Below, piece after piece: positions 63,479 through 63,548 of a stretch of DNA of 63,548 nucleotides. A model generated the notes under the pieces. The model was not told the DNA's origin, did no database searches, and worked only from the letters and a program-made list of their open reading frames with translations. This DNA is from JBBKWH01 sp037968855 (GTDB lineage: Bacteria > Pseudomonadota > Gammaproteobacteria > Pseudomonadales > Moraxellaceae): contig JBBKWH010000030.1 in NCBI GenBank assembly GCA_037968855.1, positions 1-63,548 on the forward strand, in the 5' to 3' direction. Numbering within the stretch: the stretch's first letter is position 1; every line of letters starts with the position of its first letter. Position numbers and translations under genes: made by a program.

Positions 63479-63548
63479 ATGACCTATCATCATCTCAGCC
63501 TCGACGAACGTAATCAAATCCAGCAACGACTCAATCAGGGACATACGA
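63479..63548 (+). mobile_element. IS30-family transposase, first 23 codons only
   Basis: The frame from ATG reads MTYHHLSLDERNQIQ, then RLNQGH, matching the start of IS30-family transposases, where a helix-turn-helix follows (LT-EER-QI---L--GHS pattern). The window ends there, so intactness cannot be judged. The element's left end would be near 63445. Confidence 0.8.

Overview
The window looks like chromosomal DNA of a gammaproteobacterium of the family Moraxellaceae, related to Acinetobacter. This is inferred from remembered family features, not from a search. RimM, MetX/MetW, the gmk-rpoZ-spoT-ridA block with a decayed SpoT synthetase domain, the DUF6091-type solute-binding protein and the piuA-piuC pair all have the Acinetobacter character. 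Composition is even except at the right edge, which is strongly AT-rich. No rRNA, tRNA or CRISPR array was recognised.

Layout. 1-9.6 kb: a possibly truncated HEPN-like ORF, an orphan YefM-type antitoxin, a class II glutamine amidotransferase, an HxlR regulator divergent from a nitroreductase/tautomerase/NTF2-like operon, the tig-clpP-clpX proteostasis genes on the minus strand, a soluble GAF histidine kinase and a VapBC-type pair. 9.6-16.8 kb: a crotonase, metX-metW with a coupled Sel1 protein, rdgB, zntB, an NRDE protein and lgt. 16.9-21.7 kb: a five-gene accessory cluster (anchored solute-binding-like protein, Q-rich TelA-like coiled coil, lipoprotein joining a solute-binding fold to a VWA domain, XpaC-like membrane protein, unknown acidic protein). 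This is the best candidate here for a poorly described system. It is followed by thyA-folA, where folA carries a 12-bp coding repeat.

24.5-36.4 kb is an iron island: exbD-exbB-tonB, piuC and piuA (minus strand), a second TonB-dependent receptor (plus strand), a DUF6091-type binding protein, a PepSY membrane protein, an ApbE-DUF2271 fusion and a DUF4198 protein. Four Fur-box-like sites lie at three of its promoters. TonB/ExbBD would energise both receptors, and the ApbE/PepSY/DUF2271/DUF4198 set suggests a flavin-linked redox step in the envelope.

36.4-43.2 kb: a patatin-like lipoprotein, a DUF72 protein, a polyprenyl synthase, a porin and the rpsP-rimM-trmD-rplS operon. 43.2-51.2 kb: a translationally coupled type IV pilus minor-pilin operon (fimT-pilV-pilW-pilX-pilY1 and two more pilins). 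51.4-62.9 kb: ispH, gmk, rpoZ, spoT, ridA, a SieB-like membrane protein, priA, a conserved hypothetical gene, a Kef-type antiporter and hslO. The window ends with an AT-rich unknown gene and the first codons of an IS30-family transposase.
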